A stretch of 64,000 bases of DNA from Chitinophagaceae bacterium UBA1953. Lineage in GTDB: Bacteria; Bacteroidota; Bacteroidia; Chitinophagales; Chitinophagaceae. How positions within the stretch are numbered: position 1 is the first letter of the stretch; each line of letters opens with the position of its first letter. Both the position numbers and the translations under genes were made by a program. The notes under the pieces are model-generated. The model did no database searches. It saw only the letters and a program-made list of their open reading frames with translations, and was not told where the DNA came from. The stretch is from the NCBI GenBank assembly GCA_002336115.1, contig DDEN01000045.1, forward strand, positions 1 through 64,000, in the 5' to 3' direction. Positions 52,239 through 61,543 of this stretch are shown one piece after another.

Positions 52239-53528
52239 TTATTTCTTCATTAAAGCTTCAATCTCTTCAACGGTAATCGGAATATTTTTCATCAGATCTT
52301 TATTTCCGTTTTTGGTAATCCAATAATTGTTTTCAATTCTGATACCCATTTGCTCTTCTTCAATATAAATTCCGGGTTCGATTGTAAATACCATACCTGC
52401 TTTTACAGGTTCAGTTCTTGTACCGAGATCATGTACATCAATACCAAGATGATGCGAAATACCATGATATAAATATTTACGGTAAGCCCTGTTTTCAGGG
52501 TCTTCATTTTTTACATCTGCTTTTGTAATCAAACCAATCTTTACAAATTGTTTGGTTGCTTCCTCTCCTACCTTATCGGTATATTCAATAATGCTGATGC
52601 CGGGCTTGAGAATACTTTTGGCATAATTATGCAAATGCAGACAAGAATTATAAACTTCTTTCTGGCGCTTGCTGAACTTGCCATTTACGGGAACTGTACG
52701 TGTAAGATCAGCACAATAGCCACCATATTCTGCACCAAAATCCATCAGCACAAGTTCCCCATCTTTACAAACATCATTATTGCTTACATAATGCAGGGTG
52801 CGTGCCCTGTCGCCACTTGCAATAATACTTCCGTATGCCGGGCCTGTTGATCCTTGAGAAATAAATGAATGAAATATCTCTGCTTCAATTTCATTTTCTA
52901 AAATACCGGGCTTAATTATTTTCAACAACCGACAGAAGGTAACATCAGTAATATCCATTGCCTTCTGCATCAATTCCACTTCTTCTGCAGTTTTAATTCC
53001 ACGCAGTTCTTTCATAATTTTTGCTGAACGCTGAAAATTATGCAACGGATATTTGCTTTTCATTTCATCAATAAAACGGTAATCTCTGCTGCGGATGGGA
53101 GATGATTTTCGGTCGTTTTCGTTACTGCTTAAATAAATATTGTCTGCCAGGTGAATCCAGCCCTGCAGCAATGCTTCCACACTATCTAACCACACAATAG
53201 TTTTGATACCTGAAATAGCAGTTGCTTCATTTGCACGCAGACGTTTACCATCCCATTTTTCTTTTAATTCATTAGGACGCACAAGCACAAGCACTTCCCT
53301 GTATTTTGCATCAGGGTTATCAGGGAAAAGTATAACCATACTATCCTCCTGCATTATACCGCTTAACCAATATAAATCACTGTTTTGTTTATAAGGATGT
53401 AATGCATCGCCGTTCATTGGCCATTCATCATTACTAACAAAAATTGCAATTGATCCTGGAAGCATTGCTTTAATAAACCGTTGACGATTCTTTGTAAATA
53501 ACGCAGGTTTTACTGGTTGAAATTTCAT
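52239..53528 (-). CDS. pepP: Xaa-Pro aminopeptidase (aminopeptidase P)
   Basis: This M24 peptidase removes N-terminal residues before Pro. The 429-residue protein has an AMP_N domain (FVSNDEWPMNGDALHPYKQNSDLYWLSGI) and the catalytic pita-bread domain with the metal site MDFGAEYGGYCADLTRTV (Asp pair), HGISHHLGIDVHD (His), IEPGIYIEEEQMGIRIE (Glu pair). Start ATG 53528 is supported by the intact AMP_N domain. It leads the pepP-pssA-purS operon. Confidence 0.94.
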   Translation of the reverse strand: MKFQPVKPALFTKNRQRFIKAMLPGSIAIFVSNDEWPMNGDALHPYKQNSDLYWLSGIMQEDSMVILFPDNPDAKYREVLVLVRPNELKEKWDGKRLRANEATAISGIKTIVWLDSVEALLQGWIHLADNIYLSSNENDRKSSPIRSRDYRFIDEMKSKYPLHNFQRSAKIMKELRGIKTAEEVELMQKAMDITDVTFCRLLKIIKPGILENEIEAEIFHSFISQGSTGPAYGSIIASGDRARTLHYVSNNDVCKDGELVLMDFGAEYGGYCADLTRTVPVNGKFSKRQKEVYNSCLHLHNYAKSILKPGISIIEYTDKVGEEATKQFVKIGLITKADVKNEDPENRAYRKYLYHGISHHLGIDVHDLGTRTEPVKAGMVFTIEPGIYIEEEQMGIRIENNYWITKNGNKDLMKNIPITVEEIEALMKK

Positions 53529-53790
53529 ATGATGATTTTATAATAGAAAAGATGTTGCAAAATAAGAATATCAGTTCTCATACAAACACATAAAAGAATA
53601 AACAGCAAAAGCGTATAGCTAACACTTGTTCATTTTAAAAATACAAGCCATTCACCCAATTTTGAATATTATTCAATTACTTAAGCAAATTTAAATCAAA
53701 GCGTAAAGTATTTTTAACAAAACATGCTTTTTGTTAGACAATTTTTAACAATAATTGATGATGTTATTTTTCCCCTTCTCGGAATACTTT

Positions 53791-53798
53791 TAATTTTG
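53791..53798 (+). promoter_or_regulatory. Candidate -7 element of pckA
   Basis: TAATTTTG matches TAnnTTTG exactly, 25 bases before the pckA ATG. The remaining part of the 295-base gap is AT-rich and shows no other clear signal. Confidence 0.5.
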
Positions 53799-53823
53799 GT
53801 AAATTCAGATACGAAACAATTGC

Positions 53824-55428
53824 ATGTCAATACCAACTATTTTTTCCTCTGGCAAAGAATTATTACGCCTTGGTCTTACGCTATCAGACCAGATTTATTA
53901 TCAATTAAGTCCGGATGAATTGATTGAACAAACGATTAGTCGTGGTCAGGGTAAATTAAACAACACTGGCGCCCTTTGCGTATCAACCGGGAAGTTTACC
54001 GGACGTTCTCCTAAAGACAAATTTATAGTTGTTGATGATATAACAAGCCCCTCAATTAACTGGAACAACTTTAATCAGCAGATTGATGAAAAATATTACC
54101 ATCTCCTACATAAAAAGATGATGGACTATTTCAGTAGCCAGAAAGAAATATGGGTGAGAGATTCAATTGCATGTGCTCATATAAATTACAAGCTGAACAT
54201 TCGTGTAGTGAATGAAAATCCGTGGAGTAACCTGTTTGCTTACAATTTGTTTTTACGCCCCACATCAGAACAATTGAAAACATTTGAACCTGATTGGCAT
54301 ATTTTTCAGGCACCTGGTTTTTTTGCTGATCCAAAAACCGATGGTGTACCAAATAGCAATTTCGCAATAGTCAGTTTCAAGCATAAAACGATTTTGATTG
54401 GGGGCACTGGTTATACCGGCGAAATGAAGAAAGGCATATTTACCGTATTGAATTATTTGCTGCCGCAAGAACAAAATGTTTTGAGCATGCACTGTAGCAC
54501 AAATGTTGGTAAAGATGGCGATGTTGCAGTTTTCTTTGGATTAAGCGGCACAGGCAAAACCACACTCAGTGCCGATCCCAACAGAAAATTGATTGGTGAT
54601 GATGAGCATGGTTGGACTGAAGATTCGGTTTTTAATTTTGAGGGAGGATGCTACGCAAAATGTATTGATTTGAGTGAAGAAAAAGAGCCCGAAATTTTCA
54701 GAGCTATTAAACAAGGAGCACTTGTTGAAAATATTACTTTTTTTACAGGAACCGATCAAATTGATTTTCATAGTAAAACCATTACCGAAAATACAAGAGT
54801 AAGTTATCCATTAAACTTTATCAGCAATGCCCTTGAACCTTCTGTTGCAGGCCAGCCGAAAAATATCTTTTTCCTGACGTGTGATGCAAGTGGTGTATTG
54901 CCTCCTGTTGCGAAACTTACTAAAGGACAGGCGATGTATCAATTCATCAGTGGTTATACTGCAAAAGTAGCCGGAACAGAAACGGGAATTAAAGACCCGA
55001 AATCGACATTCAGTGCTTGCTTTGGAGCGCCATTCATTCCCCTTCATCCGGCTAAATATGCAGAAATGCTTGGAAAGAAAATAAATGAAGAGCATGTACA
55101 TGTTTGGCTGGTGAATACCGGTTGGACGGGTGGTGGTTTTGGCACAGGCAACCGCATTAAACTGAATTATACAAGAGCCATAATCAGCGCCGCCCTTTCA
55201 GGTAAACTAAACATGGCTCAATATGAAACAATGCCTATATTTAACTTTGAGATCCCGACGTTATGCGAAGGGGTTCCTTCTGAAATATTGAATCCTAAAA
55301 ATACATGGACTGATAAAGCAGCTTATGACGAAAAATTGCGGTCTCTGGCTGAACAGTTCAGAAATAATTTTAAAGAGTATGCTTACGGTAGCGGTGAGGA
55401 AATTTTAGCCGCAGCACCGAAAGTATAG
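53824..55428 (+). CDS. pckA: Phosphoenolpyruvate carboxykinase (ATP)
   Basis: PckA converts oxaloacetate to phosphoenolpyruvate, the entry to gluconeogenesis. The 534-residue protein has TGRSPKDKFIV, the nucleotide-binding P loop FFGLSGTGKTTLSADP (about 237-252), the Mn/kinase segment LIGDDEHGW, and CEGVPSEIL. Length is typical of the ATP-dependent type. It is a single-gene unit with a strong terminator. Confidence 0.97.
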   Translation: MSIPTIFSSGKELLRLGLTLSDQIYYQLSPDELIEQTISRGQGKLNNTGALCVSTGKFTGRSPKDKFIVVDDITSPSINWNNFNQQIDEKYYHLLHKKMMDYFSSQKEIWVRDSIACAHINYKLNIRVVNENPWSNLFAYNLFLRPTSEQLKTFEPDWHIFQAPGFFADPKTDGVPNSNFAIVSFKHKTILIGGTGYTGEMKKGIFTVLNYLLPQEQNVLSMHCSTNVGKDGDVAVFFGLSGTGKTTLSADPNRKLIGDDEHGWTEDSVFNFEGGCYAKCIDLSEEKEPEIFRAIKQGALVENITFFTGTDQIDFHSKTITENTRVSYPLNFISNALEPSVAGQPKNIFFLTCDASGVLPPVAKLTKGQAMYQFISGYTAKVAGTETGIKDPKSTFSACFGAPFIPLHPAKYAEMLGKKINEEHVHVWLVNTGWTGGGFGTGNRIKLNYTRAIISAALSGKLNMAQYETMPIFNFEIPTLCEGVPSEILNPKNTWTDKAAYDEKLRSLAEQFRNNFKEYAYGSGEEILAAAPKV

Positions 55429-55456
55429 TGGTCGTAATAGATTGTTTGCTAAGAAT

Positions 55457-55482
55457 AAACCCTGCTAATCTTAGCGGGGTTT
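55457..55482. terminator. Bidirectional terminator after pckA
   Basis: A 12-base stem with one G-T pair (55457-55468 with 55471-55482) and a 2-base loop, flanked by A and T runs, lies between the convergent pckA and sulfatase-like genes. Confidence 0.88.
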
Positions 55483-55500
55483 CATTTTGCAAATAATCTA

Positions 55501-56990
55501 TCAGGGTGTAATATCAGGTTTTAATTCAAAACTCTGCTTAAACAACTTATTAAACAATACTCTGAACTGATTTACATTGCTAAACCCCTTGTACCAACCC
55601 GAATAATTTCCTCCTGGAATAAAAACAGCATTTAAATTATCAAATTGTCTTTCCTGTATATCCGGTGGCTTTGCACCATGGTCGCTCATAATCAGAATTA
55701 CAGCCTTATCATGAGAAGCCAGTTTAATTTCATCTATCCAACTTAAAATTCTTTTATTGCAGTAAAGCAGATAATTCAGATATGCATTTGAATCATTGGT
55801 ATCAGCATTAAATCCCCACTTTATTTCATCTGGCATTCGCTTTCCTGTACTATCAAATAAAAAAGGAGGATGAGGAATATTCAAATGCATGTAAGTAAAT
55901 AAAGGAGCATTGTTTTTTTCAGAATTTTGCTTTTCATTTACTACAGTACTGCTCAATGTATAATTTAGCTGATTGGCATATTCATCATTGATTTTCTTAA
56001 TAAAAAAATTATTATGTCTTTTATTAGCCATATATAACGGCAGACTTTTCATTACCCTGCCATAAATTGTTTGATTTGTGAGTATTCGTAAACTTCCTCC
56101 CCACAAATCGTTTTGTACCATTGTTGGAGAATCATGCAAATCAAAAAAAGAATAGTTTACGACTTTATATCCCTGCTTTTTCAGAAAAGCAGAAACAAGT
56201 TTAACCTAATCTGTTTTAAGGCGTTTTTATACGCAAAGTGCTTATTACGCATCAGCTCCTGATATTAACCAACATAATCCATGTTAAGCATTGAAGCAAT
56301 GGATAGAACTGTTAGTTTATAGTTTGAAATTGAGCTGCCTGTTACATAAAATCCTCTGCTCTCAAGTGCCTGGTAAAAAGCTGAATTATCAAAATGAAAT
56401 CTATTTTTTAATGTATTGGAGCCAGCATATTCATCAAGAATTACAAGATAAATTGAAGGCTTATTACAGGTTGTACAATTCTCATACTCGTTCAGCATTG
56501 CTTCTTTACCAAATACATCAGCCTTTGAAACTGACATCAATTGTATTACTTCGATGAAGAAATACAGAATAAAAAGCATATTCAGGTATTTTATTATTAC
56601 CGGAATATGTTTCTGGAAAAAGAACAATAAAATAAAAATTAAGAAAAGAAGGGAAACTGTTATTATTAATAATACCGGTAACGAAGATAGAAACGCAGTT
56701 GCTTTAAAAGAAGAAAGCAAATCCTGAAAAGCGCCAAAAAGCATGAATACAGCAATTAGAACTGTTGTAAAAATTCCGGCCTTTTGCCTGTTCGTTGAAA
56801 AGAAAAAATGAATGTAGTAGAAAGCAATTCCTGCAGAAACAGTCGTAAGAAAAAAAACTGATAGATCCCTGAATGAAAGATCACCCTTGAATTCATTGTA
56901 ATTATGCAGTACAAAAAACAGGATCAACCAAATAAAATGAAAATTTGATTTCAGTAATTTGTTTACAAAGGTTTTAACCGCACCGATCAT
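55501..56990 (-). pseudogene. Broken sulfatase/LTA-synthase-like membrane protein
   Basis: Two open frames together make one alkaline-phosphatase-superfamily membrane protein of roughly 490 residues. The N-terminal part (56990-56265) has five membrane segments and the metal-binding start PSIYLVILDEYAGSNTL. It stops at a TAA (56267-56265). Readable codons continue (YQELMRNKHFAYKNALKQI), then the frame slips by one base near 56207 and resumes (VKLVSAFLKKQGYKVVNY) into the C-terminal part. That part has HLNIPHPPF and the metal-binding MSDHGAKPPD. Its first ATG is at 56139, though the body likely begins far upstream. I read it as a recent pseudogene; a sequencing error is possible. Confidence 0.7.
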
Positions 56991-56998
56991 TGTAAAAA

Positions 56999-57634
56999 TT
57001 AAAACAACCCGTACAACTGCGAATCAATTTTGTTGATGATTTCTCCAAAATGCTCTTCATTTTCAGCAAATTTATTATTATCAACATCAATAACAAGCAA
57101 GCCGCCCTCTTTATAATTATCAATCCACTTGTTGTAATAATCATTCAGTTTTTTAAGATAATCAAGGCGTATATTTTCTTCATATTCTCTGCCACGTTTC
57201 TGTATTTGTGCCACAAGCGTTGGTACTGATGCTTTGAGATAAATCAACAGATCGGGAGGCGAAACCATTGTTTTTAATGTAGAGAAGAATGAAAAGTAAT
57301 TATCAAAATCACGCTTGCCCATTAAACCCATATCGTGCAGGTTGGGAGCGAAAATATGAGCATCTTCAAAAATTGTACGATCCTGGATCACCGTTTCAGT
57401 TCCACGTTGTATTTCAAGTACCTGGTTCAGGCGGTTGTTTAAAAAGTAAATCTGCAGATTAAAACTCCAACGGGGCATGTCTTCATAAAAATCGTTGAGA
57501 TACGGATTGTGATCCACATCTTCAAACTGGGGAATCCATTTATAATGCTTGGCCAGCATTTCTGTTAAAGTGGTTTTACCCGCACCGATGTTACCGGCAA
57601 TTGCTATGTGTTTAGGTTTTTTACTTTTTGCCAT
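56999..57634 (-). CDS. Deoxynucleoside kinase (dNK/dGK family)
   Basis: The 211-residue cytoplasmic kinase phosphorylates deoxynucleosides for salvage. It has the Walker A GNIGAGKTT, the substrate-binding EDVDHNPYLNDFYED-type segment, the DRTIFEDAHIFA (DRS-like) motif and the lid KRGREYEENI. It lies 8 bases from the broken sulfatase-like gene on the same strand. The exact nucleoside preference cannot be read from sequence. Confidence 0.9.
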   Translation of the reverse strand: MAKSKKPKHIAIAGNIGAGKTTLTEMLAKHYKWIPQFEDVDHNPYLNDFYEDMPRWSFNLQIYFLNNRLNQVLEIQRGTETVIQDRTIFEDAHIFAPNLHDMGLMGKRDFDNYFSFFSTLKTMVSPPDLLIYLKASVPTLVAQIQKRGREYEENIRLDYLKKLNDYYNKWIDNYKEGGLLVIDVDNNKFAENEEHFGEIINKIDSQLYGLF

Positions 57635-57711
57635 GAGCCCTTCCGTTGAGGAGATTTTATAGTTCTGGTTGTTTATAAAGAATTTCTAAGATAAATGTTT
57701 TATTTGCTTAA

Positions 57712-58749
57712 TCAGGATGTGTGCGAAAAATAATTCAGCCCCATTGCATCTCTCACCATTTTTATGGTTTTTTCCGCATTTTCCCGGGCCTTTTCTGCGC
57801 CCTGCTTCATAATTTTTTCCAGATAGGCATCGTCTTTTTGTATAGAAACAGCTTTTTCACGTATCGGGCTTACAAACTTTGCCATATCCTCTCCTAACTG
57901 TTTTTTCATGTCGCCATAACGGATAACACAATTATTAAAGTCACTATCAAACTTTTGCAATGTATCAGGCAAGCTCACCAAACGCATCAGTTGGAACAGA
58001 TTTTCTATATAATCGGGTTTGGCAGAGTTGGGCTCTGTTGGGCCGGCATCAGTTTTCGCCTTCATCACCTTTTTCTTAATCACATCATCACTATCAGCAA
58101 GAAAAATAGTTGCATTTTGATTTTCACTTTTGCTCATTTTTCCGCTTCCATCAAGACTGGGAACTTTTAATAACTCACCACCAAAATTAAACGCTGCAGG
58201 TTCAGGGAACACCTCACCATAGCGATGATTAAAGCGGTTGGCAAAATTGCGGGTCATTTCAAGATGCTGTTCCTGATCTTTTCCAACAGGAACAAATTTA
58301 GCCCTGTGTAAAATAATATCAGCAGCCATGAGAACCGGGTATGTAAGCAATCCTGCGTTTACATTATCTGGGTGCTGGCGAACCTTATCTTTAAACGTTG
58401 TTGTTTTTTCCAGTTCACCTTTATAAGAAAGCATATTGAGATAAAGATAAAGTTCTGCAGTTTCAGGCACATGGCTCTGGCAATACAACGCCACTTTATC
58501 GGGATCAAGACCACATGCAATATTTTCAGCAAAAACTCTTTTTACATTTTCTCTTAATTCTTTTGTGTCGGGATGTGTAGTTAACGAATGCCAGTCGGCC
58601 ACCATAAAATAACATTCATATTCATCCTGCATTTTTACATAATTCCGCATTGCACCAAAATAATTTCCAAGGTGCAGGTATCCTGTGGGACGGATACCAC
58701 TCATAACTACCTGCCTGCCTGCTGGCATAGTTTCTTTCTGATTACTCAT
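57712..58749 (-). CDS. trpS: Tryptophan-tRNA ligase
   Basis: TrpS charges tRNA-Trp. The 345-residue protein has VVMSGIRPTGYLHLGNYFGAMRNYV with the HIGH-type motif LHLGN, GKDQEQHLEMTRNFANRFN, and the KMSKS motif in GSGKMSKSENQNA. It carries seven extra residues, TMPAGRQ (7-13), between start and the conserved VVMSGI segment, encoded by a CTGCCTGC repeat at 58711-58731. ATG 58749 is chosen over a TTG at 58776. It is not near trp operon genes. Confidence 0.95.
   Translation of the reverse strand: MSNQKETMPAGRQVVMSGIRPTGYLHLGNYFGAMRNYVKMQDEYECYFMVADWHSLTTHPDTKELRENVKRVFAENIACGLDPDKVALYCQSHVPETAELYLYLNMLSYKGELEKTTTFKDKVRQHPDNVNAGLLTYPVLMAADIILHRAKFVPVGKDQEQHLEMTRNFANRFNHRYGEVFPEPAAFNFGGELLKVPSLDGSGKMSKSENQNATIFLADSDDVIKKKVMKAKTDAGPTEPNSAKPDYIENLFQLMRLVSLPDTLQKFDSDFNNCVIRYGDMKKQLGEDMAKFVSPIREKAVSIQKDDAYLEKIMKQGAEKARENAEKTIKMVRDAMGLNYFSHTS
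58711..58731. repeat. CTGCCTGCCTGCTGGCA repeat inserted at the trpS N-terminus
   Basis: The plus strand reads CTGCCTGCCTGCTGGCA, part of a CCTGCCTGC/GCAGGCAGG palindrome. It encodes MPAGRQ-type peptides on the minus strand, which I know to recur in unrelated Bacteroidetes proteins. Confidence 0.6.
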
Positions 58750-58781
58750 AACATTCAAAATTTCCCTGTATAACAAGGCGG

Positions 58782-58789
58782 CGAAGATA
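58782..58789 (-). promoter_or_regulatory. Candidate -7 element of trpS
   Basis: Minus-strand TATCTTCG is a seven-of-eight match to TAnnTTTG, 32 bases before the trpS ATG. Confidence 0.4.
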
Positions 58790-58845
58790 ACAAAGATTGA
58801 TGAGTGAGGAATAGAGAATAAGCGTTTGCAGTACTAATAAAAAAA

Positions 58846-58867
58846 TTCCCCCATTGAAATGGGGGAA
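58846..58867 (-). terminator. Terminator downstream of lon
   Basis: A perfect 10-base stem (58846-58855 with 58858-58867) and 2-base loop are followed on the minus strand by a run of T residues. It lies about 140 bases after the lon stop, and no gene is seen in that gap. Confidence 0.75.
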
Positions 58868-59007
58868 ACTCTTTTAACCCTTAAAACAACCAGCGGGGAA
58901 ATGAATCCCTGCTCTGTATGCAATAATAAAGAGTGAATGCTTTCGTAGATGTCACTATTTTGTAAACTTGGTATAAACGGTCATATACATACACCAGTTG
59001 CTACCGC

Positions 59008-61413
59008 TCATGTAAGAGCCAGATCAAGCACCTGCTGCATGGTTTTTACGTAATGAAATTTCATACCCTTGATGTACTGTGAATTAATTTCCTGCACATC
59101 TTTTTCGTTTTGCCAGCACATGATAACTTCCTTAATACCTGCACGTTTTGCTGCAAGAATTTTTTCTTTGATTCCGCCCACGGGAAGCACCTGCCCACGC
59201 AAGGTAATTTCGCCGGTCATTGCAAGAAAAGGCTTTACTCTCCTTCCGGTAAATGCACTTGTAATTGCCGTAAGCATTGTTATACCCGCACTTGGCCCGT
59301 CTTTTGGCACTGCACCTTCAGGTACATGCAGGTGAATATTTTTCTTCTGGAAATCATCGGGATTAATGCCTGCCTTTTTTGCGTTGGCCTGCAAATAACT
59401 CAATGCTGTTGTTGCGCTTTCCTTCATTACATTGCCGAGATTTCCGGTTAACCGCAACTCACCTTTTCCGTCGGACAAGCTTGTTTCAATGAACAGAATA
59501 TCGCCACCAACGGCAGTCCATGCAAGACCAACTGACACGCCGGGCATGTTTACAGTTTTATAAAGCTCATTGCTGTAACGGGGCTTGCCAAGTATCTTTT
59601 CAATGTCATTGGATGTGAGTGTTGCTTTAAGTTTGCTTTTTATGGCAAATTCTTTTGCCTGCGAACGCATCAATGATGCCAACTGACGATCAAGTTCACG
59701 AACACCACTTTCTCTTGTATAATCCTCTACTACTTTACGCAAAACAGCATCGCTTATTTTAAACTGCATCTTTTCCAATCCATGTGCTTCTTTCTGCTTG
59801 GGAACAAGATAGTTTTTTGCTATTTCAATTTTTTCTTCCACTGCGTAACCACTAAGATCAATAATTTCCATGCGGTCACGAAGCGCCGACTGAATATTTG
59901 ATAAGCTGTTTGCTGTTGCAATGAACAGCACTTTACTGAGATCGTATTCCAGCTCCAGGTAGTTATCATAAAATGTATGATTCTGTTCCGGATCAAGCAA
60001 CTCAAGTAAAGCACTTGAGGGGTCGCCTCGGAAATCACTTCCAATCTTATCAATTTCGTCAAGAATCATTACAGGGTTGGATGATTTCACTTTACGCAGC
60101 GATTGTAAAATACGGCCGGGCATTGCACCAATATATGTTTTGCGGTGACCTCTTATTTCACTTTCATCGTGCAAACCACCCAAACTGATACGAACATACT
60201 TTCTTCCCAATGCTGAGGCAATGCTTTTCCCCAACGATGTTTTACCAATCCCGGGAGGGCCCAGCAAACAAAGAATCGGGCTCTTCATATCACCTTTCAG
60301 CTTCAGCACAGCCAAGTACTCAAGAATACGTTCTTTTACTTTGTGAATGCCATAATGATCGTGATCCAGCACTTTCTTTGCTTTTTTCAGATCATACTGA
60401 TCGTCGGTGTAATCGCCCCAGGGCAAATCAAGCATCAGGTCGAGATGATTATATACCACCGAATAATCGGGAGTTGAAGGGTGCATACGCTCCAGCTTTT
60501 GTATTCCCTTCGTAAACATTTCCTTTGCAGCCTCACTCCACTTTTTATTCTCGGCCTCTTTTTTCATTTCCTGTATTTCAAGGTCATTGCTGTCGCCGCC
60601 AAGTTCTTCCTTAATACTTTTCATCTGCTGGTGAAGAAAGTATTCACGCTGCTGTTTATCAAGTTCGGTTCTTGTTTTATTGGTAACCTTATTTTTCAGC
60701 TCGGTATATTGAAGCTCTTTCTGCAAAAATGTTAACAGAAGTTCTGCCCTTTGCCTGATGTTCTGTGTTTCAAGCAATTTCTGTTTATCTGCAATTTCTC
60801 CACTGAGATTATTGCTTACAAAATGAATCAGGAACCCGGAATTTTCAATATTCTTCAGAATGATCGATGCTTCACTGGGTACATTGGGCGAAAGCTGAAT
60901 AATCTGAGAAGCCATATCCTTAATAGAACCGGCAACGGCTTTAAAATCGTCATCCTCAGGTATTGGCTCTTCTTTCAGCACTTCTATAGCTGCTTTAAAG
61001 AAAGGTTCTTCGGAAGTAATGGCAGTTATGCTGAAGCGTTTTTTTCCCTGTATTATAACTGTGGTTCCTCCATCGGGCATCTTAATCAACTTCACCACCT
61101 TGGCAACAGTACCAATCTGTTCAAGATCAGCTACTGTTGGATCTTCCACATTACTGTCTTTCTGTGCAACCACACCAACTAATTTATTTCCTTTGTATGC
61201 TTCGGTTACGGCCTGTATGCTTTTATCTCTGCCTACGGTAATAGGCAATACCACACCGGGAAAAAGAACAGTGTTTCGCAAGGGAAGAATAGGTAACTCG
61301 TTTCCTATTTCAAGGGTTTCATCGTTGTCGGCATCTGCTTCGTTCAATGGGATAATCGGCATAAAGTCAACATCTTCATCACCATTTCCCATAAATAAAT
61401 TCTTTTCGTTCAT
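59008..61413 (-). CDS. lon: ATP-dependent endopeptidase Lon
   Basis: Lon is a cytoplasmic AAA+ serine protease that degrades misfolded and regulatory proteins. The 801-residue protein has the N-terminal LON substrate domain (ELPILPLRNTVLFPGVVLPITVGRDKSI), AAA+ Walker A (LGPPGIGKTSLGKS, about 380-393) and Walker B (VMILDEIDKIG), and the proteolytic domain with Ser708 in PKDGPSAGIT and the Lys of GGIKEKILAAKRAG. The first 25 residues are acidic. It is a single-gene unit. Confidence 0.97.
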   Translation of the reverse strand: MNEKNLFMGNGDEDVDFMPIIPLNEADADNDETLEIGNELPILPLRNTVLFPGVVLPITVGRDKSIQAVTEAYKGNKLVGVVAQKDSNVEDPTVADLEQIGTVAKVVKLIKMPDGGTTVIIQGKKRFSITAITSEEPFFKAAIEVLKEEPIPEDDDFKAVAGSIKDMASQIIQLSPNVPSEASIILKNIENSGFLIHFVSNNLSGEIADKQKLLETQNIRQRAELLLTFLQKELQYTELKNKVTNKTRTELDKQQREYFLHQQMKSIKEELGGDSNDLEIQEMKKEAENKKWSEAAKEMFTKGIQKLERMHPSTPDYSVVYNHLDLMLDLPWGDYTDDQYDLKKAKKVLDHDHYGIHKVKERILEYLAVLKLKGDMKSPILCLLGPPGIGKTSLGKSIASALGRKYVRISLGGLHDESEIRGHRKTYIGAMPGRILQSLRKVKSSNPVMILDEIDKIGSDFRGDPSSALLELLDPEQNHTFYDNYLELEYDLSKVLFIATANSLSNIQSALRDRMEIIDLSGYAVEEKIEIAKNYLVPKQKEAHGLEKMQFKISDAVLRKVVEDYTRESGVRELDRQLASLMRSQAKEFAIKSKLKATLTSNDIEKILGKPRYSNELYKTVNMPGVSVGLAWTAVGGDILFIETSLSDGKGELRLTGNLGNVMKESATTALSYLQANAKKAGINPDDFQKKNIHLHVPEGAVPKDGPSAGITMLTAITSAFTGRRVKPFLAMTGEITLRGQVLPVGGIKEKILAAKRAGIKEVIMCWQNEKDVQEINSQYIKGMKFHYVKTMQQVLDLALT

Positions 61414-61442
61414 ACTTTTCTTCTTTAGTCAAAATGACAGAC

Positions 61443-61463
61443 AAGCCCCTTAAAAAGGGGCTT
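61443..61463 (-). terminator. Possible terminator between pafA and lon
   Basis: A 9-base stem (61443-61451 with 61455-61463) with an AAA loop lies 81 bases beyond the pafA stop and just before the lon start. The T-tract on the minus strand is poor, so it could instead be a leader hairpin of lon. Confidence 0.45.
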
Positions 61464-61543
61464 ATTGTATTATTTTGTATATGTGCCAACTATAATGCCA
61501 GCCACACTGGAACTGCTAAATCTTCAGATGCAAAATAGAATGT

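Noticed and set aside
56265..56990. Independent small membrane protein ending at TAA 56265
   Set aside because: The last residues lead directly into readable sulfatase-like codons, and the downstream metal motifs complete the same domain, so a pseudogene is the better reading.
58868..59007. Small RNA between the lon stop and its downstream terminator
   Set aside because: The 140-base stretch has no recognisable promoter or conserved motif; it is more simply the lon 3' untranslated region.
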